The translations under genes were made by a program, and so were the position numbers. Source: Bacillota bacterium (GTDB lineage Bacteria; Bacillota; Dethiobacteria; DTU022; UBA8154). Taken from it: a DNA stretch of 34,293 nucleotides. Positions 1-7,506 of the stretch are shown here, one piece after another (the first letter of the stretch is position 1; each line of letters opens with the position of its first letter). Under the pieces are notes generated by a model. It was not told the DNA's origin. It saw only the letters and a list, made by a program, of their open reading frames with translations, and ran no database searches. The DNA lies in contig JAKORA010000031.1 of NCBI GenBank assembly GCA_029778075.1, forward strand, positions 1 to 34,293, written 5' to 3'.

Positions 1-987
1 CTAATGCTTGTGGGGAATATAATTATTGCTACAGGCTCATCTTTTGCTGTCCTGGCGGTGGGGCGATTTATCGCCGGGATCGGGGGGACAACCATTGTAA
101 TTGCTGCAGCCCAGGCACTCACCCGCGCCTTTATAAATAACCGCGGGTTGGGAGCGGCTATGGGGATTTTCAATGCGGGTGTACCCGCCGGTACTATCTT
201 TGCCCATAACGTATTCAGCAGAGTTGTCACAGTATGGGGCTGGCAGGTCCCGATCTTGTTTTCCGCCCTTGCCTGCCTGCTGATGCTGGTTGTTTTCTGG
301 AGATGCCTGGAGACTGAAAGCGTTTTTGCCCAGCGCAGCGAAAACAATACCTCAGCCGCCGTTTCCGGCCGCATCACGGATTCCATGGGTTACCTGAGAG
401 ATTTTCGCTTTTACTGGGGCGTTTGGCTGGTTTCCTTTTCCTGGATGGTGTTCGTTGCCGCCAGGATAGGTTCTATCAGCTTCGCGCCGGATTATTTTTT
501 GAGCATCGGTTACGAATATGCCTATGCCGGCTTTCTAGCCAGCCTTTTTACAATGGGTTCGCTGGTGATCTCTCCACTCACCGGTTACCTTATTGATAAA
601 ACAGGCCGCGAGGAGCTGTATTTGATTTTAGGAGGGCTTATCCTTGGCGGACTATATCTTTTGCTATTTGTCACTACGCAGCACCTGCTGCTATCGGCCT
701 TGATCGGTGTGGTAGGAGCGGTTGGCCCCGTTTCAATCTTTGCCTTGGTGCCAAAGCTCCTGCCGGCAGACAGGTTGGGGAAGGGCTATGGGATCCTGCG
801 CATCTGTGAAAATGCCGGCATGCTGGCGGGGCCTTTCCTGGTAGGGCTCTCCTATGACCTCAGCGGCTCCTATTTTTACAGTTTCCTCCTTTTTACTGTC
901 TTACTCCTGGGCTCTTCTGCCTTTGCCATATTATTGAAGGTTTTGCTTACAAAAAAGGGTAAGGAAAATCCCCAAACAAGTTCTTAG
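1..987 (+). CDS. MFS transporter, 5' end outside window
   Basis: Major facilitator superfamily permease; the substrate cannot be told. The frame is open from the first base (a Leu codon precedes the ATG at position 4), so the gene almost certainly starts upstream. About 328 residues are visible against the roughly 400 usual for the family, so the first one or two helices are missing. What remains is about ten hydrophobic helices, with a typical early-helix stretch (GRFIAGIGG), a charged central loop near residues 100-125, and a late ITD/RLGKGYGILR-type loop before the last helices. It ends with a short basic tail (KKGKENPQTSS). A strong hairpin terminator follows within 70 bp, so it closes its own transcription unit. 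The family call is firm; specificity is unknown. Confidence 0.85.
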   Translation, partial: LMLVGNIIIATGSSFAVLAVGRFIAGIGGTTIVIAAAQALTRAFINNRGLGAAMGIFNAGVPAGTIFAHNVFSRVVTVWGWQVPILFSALACLLMLVVFWRCLETESVFAQRSENNTSAAVSGRITDSMGYLRDFRFYWGVWLVSFSWMVFVAARIGSISFAPDYFLSIGYEYAYAGFLASLFTMGSLVISPLTGYLIDKTGREELYLILGGLILGGLYLLLFVTTQHLLLSALIGVVGAVGPVSIFALVPKLLPADRLGKGYGILRICENAGMLAGPFLVGLSYDLSGSYFYSFLLFTVLLLGSSAFAILLKVLLTKKGKENPQTSS

Positions 988-1032
988 GCAAACAACATCG
1001 TGGCAGCGCTTAAATATTGTTTATTTGACCGC

Positions 1033-1067
1033 CGGAGGGAACTAACTGATGGTTCCCTTCGTCTTTT
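1033..1067 (+). terminator. Rho-independent terminator after MFS gene
   Basis: A 10-bp stem (1033-1042 with 1052-1061, one G-U pair) closes a 9-nt loop and is followed by a TCTTTT run. It separates the transporter from the lipoprotein pair downstream. Confidence 0.85.
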
Positions 1068-1082
1068 AAATTAGAGATGCGC

Positions 1083-1107
1083 TCTCATTAATAATTTTTT
1101 AATGAGA
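1083..1107. repeat. 9-bp inverted repeat upstream of DUF3160 gene
   Basis: TCTCATTAA at 1083-1091 is repeated inverted as TTAATGAGA at 1099-1107 around an AT-rich 7-nt centre. It lies 40 bp before the GTG start at 1148. It could be an operator or a weak leader hairpin. No clear -35/-10 pair can be assigned next to it. Confidence 0.5.
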
Positions 1108-1147
1108 TTCTGTACTCTCCAAAACAAGCAAGGAGGAAATACTTACA

Positions 1148-3346
1148 GTGCAAAGAAGAAAATTATGTGTATGGGCGATCTGTATGTTTCTGCTTCTCGC
1201 CGCCGCGGCGGGGTGCAGCGGGGATCCCGGGCAACCGGAACATAGTACCGGAGTGGAGCAGGGCGGCAGTGAAGGAGAGGAACAAAATCCTCTGGAAGAA
1301 AAGGTGGCTCCGCCTCCGGAGCCAGCTCTTAAGTTTGCCGCTTATGAAGAGGTGCCGGTGAATTTTACCCCGGCAGTGCAGCCTTACGAAGTAGAGCCCG
1401 GGCTGGGTAATATCACTAACCGGGAGATGTTTGAGCTCTCCCCGGCGGCGGAGCGGCTGCTGGCGGAAAACAGCTTTGTGGTGGTGCCGAGCCAGCACCA
1501 CCGGGAGTTTTTCATGCTCTATGAGATGAACAGCTACAGGCCGGTGCCCAGCTTTATTACTACCGACTCCATGCTGCACAACTACCACCTCTTTTTCAGC
1601 CACCTGCTGCGGGTGATAGAAAAGGAAAAGCTGGCACCGGAGCTAAAAGAGCTTACCGCCTCCATGCTCTCCGCTTCTCAAAGGCAGTACGAGGCCCTTA
1701 AGGGCACCGGCTGGGAGAACGCCGCCAAACGGAATATGGGTTTCTTTGCCGTGGCCGGGAGGCTGCTTGATCCGAAGATTCCTGTTCCGGCGGAGGTGCG
1801 GGGGGTAGTGGGAGAGGAGCTTAAGCTGATCGAAAACCGCGCCGGCATCGAGGTTTCACCTTTAATGAACATGGGGCAGGAGCTTACGCCTCTGGATGCC
1901 CTGATGGAAGATTATTCCCAGTACATTCCCCGCGGGCACTATGATACTGACGAGCTGTTGCGGTCATATTTTAAGGCCATGATGTGGTGCGGGCGGATGA
2001 CCTTCCGGCTGAAGAGCGAGGATGAGACCCGCTCCGCGGTTTTGATGACGCTGGCTTTGGGCGAGGGCGACAGCCTTCAAAGATGGGATAGGATTTACCA
2101 GCCCACCTGCTTCTTTGTGGGGAAAAGCGATGACCTTTCCTACTGGCAGTACCGGGAACTGCTGGAGGAAATTTACGGTAAAGAGCTGAAGCTGGAGACG
2201 CTCTCCTCCGGCGGGGAAAAATGGGAGGCTTTTCTGGAGGCAGCGGCGGAGCTGGAGCCCCCGGTGATAAACTCTATCCCTATCTTTGAGGAAGCAATAC
2301 AGCCCGACCGCGAGGGGGAGATTAAAGGTTTCCGCTTTATGGGGCAGCGCTTTACCCTGGATGCCGCTATTTTCCAGCAGCTAATTTACCGCGCCGTCCA
2401 AGAAAACAGCGCGGGAGAGAGGAGAATGCTTCCCCGGGCGCTGGATATCCCCGCGGCCATGGGCTCCGCGGAAGCATACGCCATCCTGGAGGCCGAGGGG
2501 GAGACAGACTACGCGGGCTACCGCGAGAATATGGGCAAACTGCAGGAATTTATCGCCGGTCTGGACAAAGAGACCCGGGTGCAGAACCTCTACTGGAGCT
2601 GGCTTTACACCCTTGATACCCTGCTCGGGGAGAAGGGGGAGGGGTTCCCCTCCTTTATGCGCAACAAAGCCTGGACCAGGAAAGAGCTGAACACCTATCT
2701 GGGCAGCTGGACCGAGCTCAAGCATGATACCATCCTTTACGCCAAGCAGGTTTACGCGGAAATGGGCGGCGGCTGGGACGATGTGGACGACCGCGGCTAC
2801 GTGGAACCCAACCCGCACCTTTATGCCCGCCTGGCTGCGCTGGTGCGGATGACGCGGGAGGGGCTCGCCTCACGTGAGCTTTTAAACGACAGGGATCGGG
2901 AGAGCCTGGAGCGGATGGAGCAGTTGGCCCTCTCCTTGAAGACCATCTCGGAAAAAGAGCTGTCCGGAATCCCTCTTTCCGAAGAGGAATATGACCTGAT
3001 CCGCTCCTACGGCGGGCAGCTGGAGCATTTTTGGCTGGAGGCGCTGCGCGATACAGGGGTGGAGCACCGCTCCGCAATCGGTGATAATCCGGCGGCTCTG
3101 GTGGCCGACGTAGCTACCGATCCCAACGGCGCGGTGCTGGAGGAGGCTACAGGGCATATCTTTGAAATTTACGCTGTTGTGCCCGTTGACGGCACCCTGA
3201 GAATCGCCAAAGGCGGCGTCTTCTCCCACTATGAGTTTCTCTGGCCTATGGAGGACAGGTTAACGGACAGGAAATGGCACGCTATGCTGGATTCCGGCCA
3301 GGCGCCCCCCCTGGCCCGGTGGACGGAAACCTTTATCGCCCCGTGA
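1148..3346 (+). CDS. DUF3160 family lipoprotein
   Basis: A 732-residue predicted surface lipoprotein of unknown function. The GTG start at 1148 is chosen because AGGAGG lies at 1131-1136 and because this start gives a classic lipoprotein signal: basic n-region (MQRRK), hydrophobic core and a lipobox-like AAGC with the modified cysteine at residue 23. A low-complexity Gly/Glu/Pro linker (residues 24-60) tethers the globular part. The rest resembles the DUF3160 family: an early segment rich in His and Tyr (PSQHHREFFMLYEMNSYRP, then TTDSMLHNYHLFFSH), helical middle, and a C-terminal VYAVVPVDG/GGVFSHYEF-like region. No enzymatic motif is recognised. The stop overlaps the GTG of the next lipoprotein gene by 3 bp, so the two are very probably co-translated. 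Confidence 0.85.
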   Translation: MQRRKLCVWAICMFLLLAAAAGCSGDPGQPEHSTGVEQGGSEGEEQNPLEEKVAPPPEPALKFAAYEEVPVNFTPAVQPYEVEPGLGNITNREMFELSPAAERLLAENSFVVVPSQHHREFFMLYEMNSYRPVPSFITTDSMLHNYHLFFSHLLRVIEKEKLAPELKELTASMLSASQRQYEALKGTGWENAAKRNMGFFAVAGRLLDPKIPVPAEVRGVVGEELKLIENRAGIEVSPLMNMGQELTPLDALMEDYSQYIPRGHYDTDELLRSYFKAMMWCGRMTFRLKSEDETRSAVLMTLALGEGDSLQRWDRIYQPTCFFVGKSDDLSYWQYRELLEEIYGKELKLETLSSGGEKWEAFLEAAAELEPPVINSIPIFEEAIQPDREGEIKGFRFMGQRFTLDAAIFQQLIYRAVQENSAGERRMLPRALDIPAAMGSAEAYAILEAEGETDYAGYRENMGKLQEFIAGLDKETRVQNLYWSWLYTLDTLLGEKGEGFPSFMRNKAWTRKELNTYLGSWTELKHDTILYAKQVYAEMGGGWDDVDDRGYVEPNPHLYARLAALVRMTREGLASRELLNDRDRESLERMEQLALSLKTISEKELSGIPLSEEEYDLIRSYGGQLEHFWLEALRDTGVEHRSAIGDNPAALVADVATDPNGAVLEEATGHIFEIYAVVPVDGTLRIAKGGVFSHYEFLWPMEDRLTDRKWHAMLDSGQAPPLARWTETFIAP

Positions 3347-4968
3347 AATCGTTACGGCTGATACTGCTGGCCCTGCTGCTGGCCTCCGGGCTTGCGGGCT
3401 GCTCCGTCACCGGCCTGCAGCAACCCGCCGGCAGCAGGGTTTTCCCTGATATCGCCTCCTTTAGGGAAGCCCGCCTGAGGCTCCCGGAGAGACATGAGCC
3501 CATCTGCCTGGTGGCGGTGGGTGACATCATGCTCTCCCGGTACGTAGCCCAAAAGATCGAAGAGCATGGCGACCCGGGGCACCCCTTTGCCGGAGTTAAA
3601 TGGTTTATACAGGAGGCAGACCTGGCCTTCGGCAACCTGGAGGGGCCGCTGACTCCGGGGAGAGAGGTTAAAGTACACGAAATGCTCCTGCGGGCCGATC
3701 CCGCTATGGCTCCGGCCCTGAAGGAAGCCGGTTTCAATATCCTCTCCCTGGCCAACAACCATGTGCCGGATTTCGGTGCCCGGGGGATAAGGGACACCAT
3801 GCGTTATCTTGATAAAGCGGGGATCGGCTATGCCGGCGCCGGCAGAAATAAGCAAGAAGCCTATGCCCCCCGCTATATGGAGATAAAGGGTCAAAGGCTG
3901 GCTTTTTTGGCGTTCACCGACCCTGCCGTCATACCGGAGGCGTACAGCGCGGGCGACACCCCCGGCACCGCTGTCCTGGAACCGCAGGAAGTGGCCGCTG
4001 CCGTCAGTGAGGCTGCAGGCAACGCTGATTTCACGATAGTCTCTCTCCACGCCGGCACCGAGTACGCCGCCGAGCCGGATGATACCCAGGTGCGCTTTGC
4101 CCGCCTGGCTATCGATGCCGGAGCTGATCTGGTGCTGGGCAGCCACCCCCACGTAGTGCAAAAAGCCGAGGAGTACCGCGGAAAGTACATTTTTTACAGC
4201 CTGGGGAACTTCATCTTTGACCAGCTCTGGTCCCGGGAGACCAGGGAGAGCCTGGCCGTCAAGTTCTGGATCGGCAATGAGGGCGTAGAAAAAATGGAGT
4301 TTTTACCGGTCTATATAAGCAATGACGCCCGCCCGGTACCCCTAAGCGGCCGGTCGGGACGGGCAGTGGTGGAAAAACTGGGGCTGGAACTGGAGGAGGA
4401 CTCTGTTCCGGCCTGGGATAGTGAAAATGGAACTTTCACGACTAAAGAGCAGTATCTATTTACGTGCCAAAAAACTCTGCCGGAGTCAAGGCTGGCTCAG
4501 TACCGGCAGTTCGACATGGACAGCGACGGCCTCCCGGAATACTATACTCTGCGCAGCGGCATATTAACGGTCAGAAGCGGCTCCCGCCTTATCTGGCAAT
4601 CACCGGATGACTGGTGGGTAGACTATTTCTTCCTTGGTGACGCCGACAACGATGGTGCCCCGGAGCTCAACCTGCTGGTCTGGAAAGAGGGGAGCTTCGG
4701 TCCTCACAGGCCCTTTTGGGTGGAAGAAGATGATACCAGCGTTAAAAACCACCTGTTCGTCTTCAGGCTGGAGAAGGGCAGTTTTAAAGCGGTATGGCAG
4801 TCCTCCAATCTGGACTGCCCCATCTACCGGGCTGCTCTTGTAGATCTGGACGGCGACGGCGAAAACGAGCTGCTGGTTACCGAGGGAAGTTATACCGATC
4901 CCGCAACGCGGGAAATAACCCTCTGGAAATGGAGCGGCTGGGGCTTTTACCGGATTAACCTTAATTAA
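3343..4968 (+). CDS. CapA-family lipoprotein (PGA_cap metallophosphatase-like) with C-terminal DxDxDG loops
   Basis: A 541-residue lipoprotein related to poly-gamma-glutamate capsule protein CapA. The frame stays open further upstream, but the GTG at 3343 overlaps the previous stop (GTGA) and gives an ideal signal peptide ending in the lipobox LAGC (Cys20). Residues about 50-340 carry the calcineurin-like CapA motifs: AVGDIMLSR, FGNLEGPLT, LSLANNHVPDFG, VLGSHPHVVQ and YSLGNFIFDQ, including the expected metal-ligand Asp, Asn and His residues. After about residue 400, three acidic loops (DMDSDGLPEYY, DADNDGAPEL, DLDGDGENEL) look like VCBS/FG-GAP or Ca-binding repeats, an unusual addition for CapA. 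No capB/capC ligase genes are nearby, so capsule synthesis is not supported; the true substrate is unknown. Confidence 0.88.
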   Translation: MKSLRLILLALLLASGLAGCSVTGLQQPAGSRVFPDIASFREARLRLPERHEPICLVAVGDIMLSRYVAQKIEEHGDPGHPFAGVKWFIQEADLAFGNLEGPLTPGREVKVHEMLLRADPAMAPALKEAGFNILSLANNHVPDFGARGIRDTMRYLDKAGIGYAGAGRNKQEAYAPRYMEIKGQRLAFLAFTDPAVIPEAYSAGDTPGTAVLEPQEVAAAVSEAAGNADFTIVSLHAGTEYAAEPDDTQVRFARLAIDAGADLVLGSHPHVVQKAEEYRGKYIFYSLGNFIFDQLWSRETRESLAVKFWIGNEGVEKMEFLPVYISNDARPVPLSGRSGRAVVEKLGLELEEDSVPAWDSENGTFTTKEQYLFTCQKTLPESRLAQYRQFDMDSDGLPEYYTLRSGILTVRSGSRLIWQSPDDWWVDYFFLGDADNDGAPELNLLVWKEGSFGPHRPFWVEEDDTSVKNHLFVFRLEKGSFKAVWQSSNLDCPIYRAALVDLDGDGENELLVTEGSYTDPATREITLWKWSGWGFYRINLN

Positions 4969-5113
4969 AGGAAGGGAAATGGGGTAGGGGGATAGAAATA
5001 CTAAAGTATAAAAGGTGTTGTTCTTAATATGAAAAGAGAGCAGCGATAGCTGTAGGCGGGCTTATGGGTTTCGCTTGTAAAGTTCTATAAAATTAATAAA
5101 GCAAGGTAGCGAT

Positions 5114-5803
5114 ATGGAAAAAATTAAAAGCACGGTACTGGAAGTTGTTTTCGCCGTTTTACCGGTGACTATTTTTGTTATTATTTTGCAAGTATTATTG
5201 CGATTGCCGCTCCAGGTTATGGCACAATTCTTGATTGGTGCAGCTATGGTTACTATTGGATTGGCTTTATTTTTGCTGGGTGTTCAGCTCGGCCTGCTTC
5301 AAGTTGGCGAAGCTGCCGGAGCGGCGCTGCCCAAAATAGGTAAAGTGTGGGTTTTAGTCTTTTTCGGTTTTCTTTTAGGTTTTGCGGTAACAGTGGCTGA
5401 GCCTGATGCCCTGGTGCTGGCAACGCAAGTTGATCTTGTTTCGGAAGGGGCTATCCCCAGAAGCATTTTAATGATCACCGTGGCTTTGGGGGTGGGCATC
5501 TTTGTGGGTTTGGCCATGTTGCGGGTTCTGCTTGGTATACCCTTGAAATACATTTTAATGGCAAGTTATGGCCTTGTGTTTCTCCTGGTTGCCTTTACGC
5601 CCGCTGAATTTGCCTCTCTCTCTATAGATTCCGGTGCTGTGACTACCGGACCTTTGTTAGTAGCTTTTATCATGGCTTTGGGTGTCGGGGTCGCTTCTGT
5701 GTTGGGCAGGAGAAGCGCTTCTGCTGACGGATTTGGGTTCGTCGCGTTGAGTGCTATTGGGCCTATTTTAGCCTTGTTGTTGCTGGGAGTGATTTACGGT
5801 TGA
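5114..5803 (+). CDS. DUF1538 membrane protein, first half
   Basis: A 229-residue polytopic membrane protein of the DUF1538 family, a predicted transporter or channel of unknown substrate. About six to seven hydrophobic helices are visible. Two polar motifs sit inside otherwise hydrophobic segments: AEPDALVLATQV (near residues 95-106) and DSGAVTTGP (near 175-183). Both recur in the next gene, so the two proteins are paralogous halves. The start is an ATG with a modest AAGGTA ribosome binding site. The gene opens a three-gene unit with a second DUF1538 gene (TTGA overlap) and a PII-like gene. In other genomes, as I recall, two DUF1538 domains can be fused in one chain; here they are separate. 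The family call is good; any function is inference. Confidence 0.85.
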   Translation: MEKIKSTVLEVVFAVLPVTIFVIILQVLLRLPLQVMAQFLIGAAMVTIGLALFLLGVQLGLLQVGEAAGAALPKIGKVWVLVFFGFLLGFAVTVAEPDALVLATQVDLVSEGAIPRSILMITVALGVGIFVGLAMLRVLLGIPLKYILMASYGLVFLLVAFTPAEFASLSIDSGAVTTGPLLVAFIMALGVGVASVLGRRSASADGFGFVALSAIGPILALLLLGVIYG

Positions 5804-6558
5804 ACGGGATCCAGATCTTCACAGGTTTTGACCAGGTTTTGCTGGAAGTGGCTGCTGCCCTTCTCCCCCTCACCGTTATATATTTATTCCTACAAATTTG
5901 GCTGTTAAAATATCCAAAACTGAGGGTGCTTAATTCTTTAAAGGGTATATTTTTAACTTTTATAGGCCTGTCAATTTTTTTGCAGGGCGTTTATATTGGT
6001 TTTCTGCCGGCGGGCAAGATAATGGGGGAGATTATGGGCGGTTTATCTTACAACTGGGTGTTGATACCTATAGGCTTCATCCTGGGTTTTGTGGTTGCCT
6101 TTGCGGAGCCTTCAGTACGCGTGGCAAATTATGAGGTAGAGAAGGCGTCGGGAGGTTACATCTCGCAGCAAGTAATGCTCTACACGGTGTCCCTTGGAGT
6201 TGCCATCTCCATCGCATTGGCCATGTGGAGAATTCTAGCCGGTTTTCCCCTATGGTATTTCATCATTCCAGGCTATATAATGGCTTTTATCATGGCACAC
6301 TACTCTTCGCCCACCTTTGTGGCGGTAGCTTTCGATTCCGGAGCAGTGGCCACCGGACCGATGACCGTAACTTTTATCTTAACCGTGGCGATAGGTGTTG
6401 CCTCCGCTATAGAAGGTCGAAATCCCCTAACCGAAGGCTTTGGGATAGTAGCCCTTGTTTTTATTGCTCCGATTTTGACGGTTTTATTGCTGGGGCTGCT
6501 CTACCGCAGAAAGGAGAAGCAAAGTGAACGCGAACTTTCCGAGATATCCGAGATATAA
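5800..6558 (+). CDS. DUF1538 membrane protein, second half
   Basis: A 252-residue paralogue of the preceding protein. The start is a TTG whose last bases overlap the upstream TGA, with GGGAGTG about 9 nt before it; this suggests translational coupling and equal amounts of both halves. The topology matches its partner. The same two intramembrane motifs appear: FAEPSVRVANYEV (near residues 102-114) and DSGAVATGP (near 179-187). The acidic Glu-Pro and Asp-Ser-Gly residues are the obvious candidates for an ion or substrate site shared by a pseudo-symmetric heterodimer. The tail is short, charged and cytoplasmic (RRKEKQSERELSEISEI). The 3' end overlaps the PII-like gene by 35 bp. Confidence 0.83.
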   Translation: MNGIQIFTGFDQVLLEVAAALLPLTVIYLFLQIWLLKYPKLRVLNSLKGIFLTFIGLSIFLQGVYIGFLPAGKIMGEIMGGLSYNWVLIPIGFILGFVVAFAEPSVRVANYEVEKASGGYISQQVMLYTVSLGVAISIALAMWRILAGFPLWYFIIPGYIMAFIMAHYSSPTFVAVAFDSGAVATGPMTVTFILTVAIGVASAIEGRNPLTEGFGIVALVFIAPILTVLLLGLLYRRKEKQSERELSEISEI

Positions 6559-7273
6559 GTTGCTCATAACCATTGTAAATTATGGTATGGCCCGCAAAGC
6601 AGTTAAAGCTTCAAAAGAGGCCGGAGCCGAGGGGGGGACCACTATTATCGGGAAAGGCACCGCAAGCCATGACATAACAAGTTTTCTGGGGATTCCCCTT
6701 GAGCCGGAAAAAGAAATAATTCTGATCCTGGCAACTGATGATAAGATAGACAATATTTTACAGGCGGTCATCTCTACCGCTAAACTGAATAAGCCCGGTC
6801 ACGGGATTGCTTTTATTGTTGATATTAACAAGGTGGCGGGAATCCGTCATCTGCACATGCCTGCAGAGACATCTGATCGCACTTTGGGAGGGAATACAAT
6901 GGCCGATAGCAGCGGGGTTTTATATGATTTAATCGTAACCATAGTAAATAAAGGTGAGGCGGAAACAGTAGTCGAGGCCTCGAAAAAGGCCGGTGCTGAA
7001 GGCGGAACAATACTATTTGGGCGCGGGACGGGAATTCATGAGCATGCCAAATTATTCGGCATCACCATAGAGCCGGAGAAAGAAATCATCCTGACTTTGA
7101 TTAACCGCCAAAAAAGCGGAGATGTCTTGAACGCTATTGTAAACGAAGCTGAGCTGAACAAGCCCGGAAAAGGAATTGCTTTTGTTTTAGAAGTGGATAA
7201 AGTCGCCGGTATCAATCACCCTATTAACAGGATGGCCAAGGAAGGGCTTCAAGGGATTAAACCATCGCTATAA
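6524..7273 (+). CDS. Tandem PII-like signalling protein (two fused GlnB-type domains)
   Basis: A 249-residue soluble protein with two PII-like domains in one chain, roughly residues 11-112 and 133-236. Each has the ferredoxin-like pattern of the family: a first strand ([LI]TIVN), helix, AGAEGGT, G[KR]GT, then EPEKEIIL and a closing LNKPGxGIAF-V-[ED]-KVAGI stretch. The T-loop region between GRGTG and EPEKE is short and lacks the tyrosine modified in classical GlnB/GlnK, so it is a divergent PII-like type. The GTG start has AAGGAG seven bases upstream; an in-frame TTG at 6560 is a weaker alternative. The 35-bp overlap with the DUF1538 gene implies that it serves those membrane proteins, as GlnK serves AmtB. 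That role is inference. Confidence 0.85.
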   Translation: MNANFPRYPRYKLLITIVNYGMARKAVKASKEAGAEGGTTIIGKGTASHDITSFLGIPLEPEKEIILILATDDKIDNILQAVISTAKLNKPGHGIAFIVDINKVAGIRHLHMPAETSDRTLGGNTMADSSGVLYDLIVTIVNKGEAETVVEASKKAGAEGGTILFGRGTGIHEHAKLFGITIEPEKEIILTLINRQKSGDVLNAIVNEAELNKPGKGIAFVLEVDKVAGINHPINRMAKEGLQGIKPSL

Positions 7274-7325
7274 GCACTTTTGCCTCTCAAAAAAAGGGAT
7301 CACTGAGATAACAACTGCAGGCCAA

Positions 7326-7350
7326 AACACGTGTTCCGTGGTCCACCGCG
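7326..7350. repeat. Paired palindromes just upstream of valS promoter
   Basis: A perfect 10-bp palindrome AACACGTGTT (7326-7335) is followed by the near-palindrome GTGGTCCAC (7338-7346) directly before the -35 box. It resembles part of a T-box sequence only superficially and lies upstream of the promoter, so it would not be in the valS transcript. It could be an operator or the remains of a terminator for the PII operon. Confidence 0.35.
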
Positions 7351-7353
7351 GAG

Positions 7354-7382
7354 TTGACTTTAATTATGGAAAAATGTAATAT
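7354..7382 (+). promoter_or_regulatory. Sigma-A promoter for valS-folC
   Basis: TTGACT (7354-7359), a 17-bp spacer and TAATAT (7377-7382). It predicts a leader of roughly 115 nt before valS. No T-box specifier hairpin or conserved T-box sequence was found in that leader. Confidence 0.75.
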
Positions 7383-7506
7383 TATAAGAGATCTTTTGGC
7401 AGCCGTGCAAAGGTATCTTATTTTATAACATAGCTGTCTTAAGCAGGATAATAGTATCATTTTTATAATTTTATAATAAAGGTATTAATAAAAGGAGACT
7501 TAGGAG

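Noticed and set aside
7340-7506. T-box riboswitch before valS
   Set aside because: A GTGGTCCACCGCGG stretch hints at the T-box sequence, but it lies upstream of the promoter, and the transcribed leader has no specifier hairpin or T-box/antiterminator structure.
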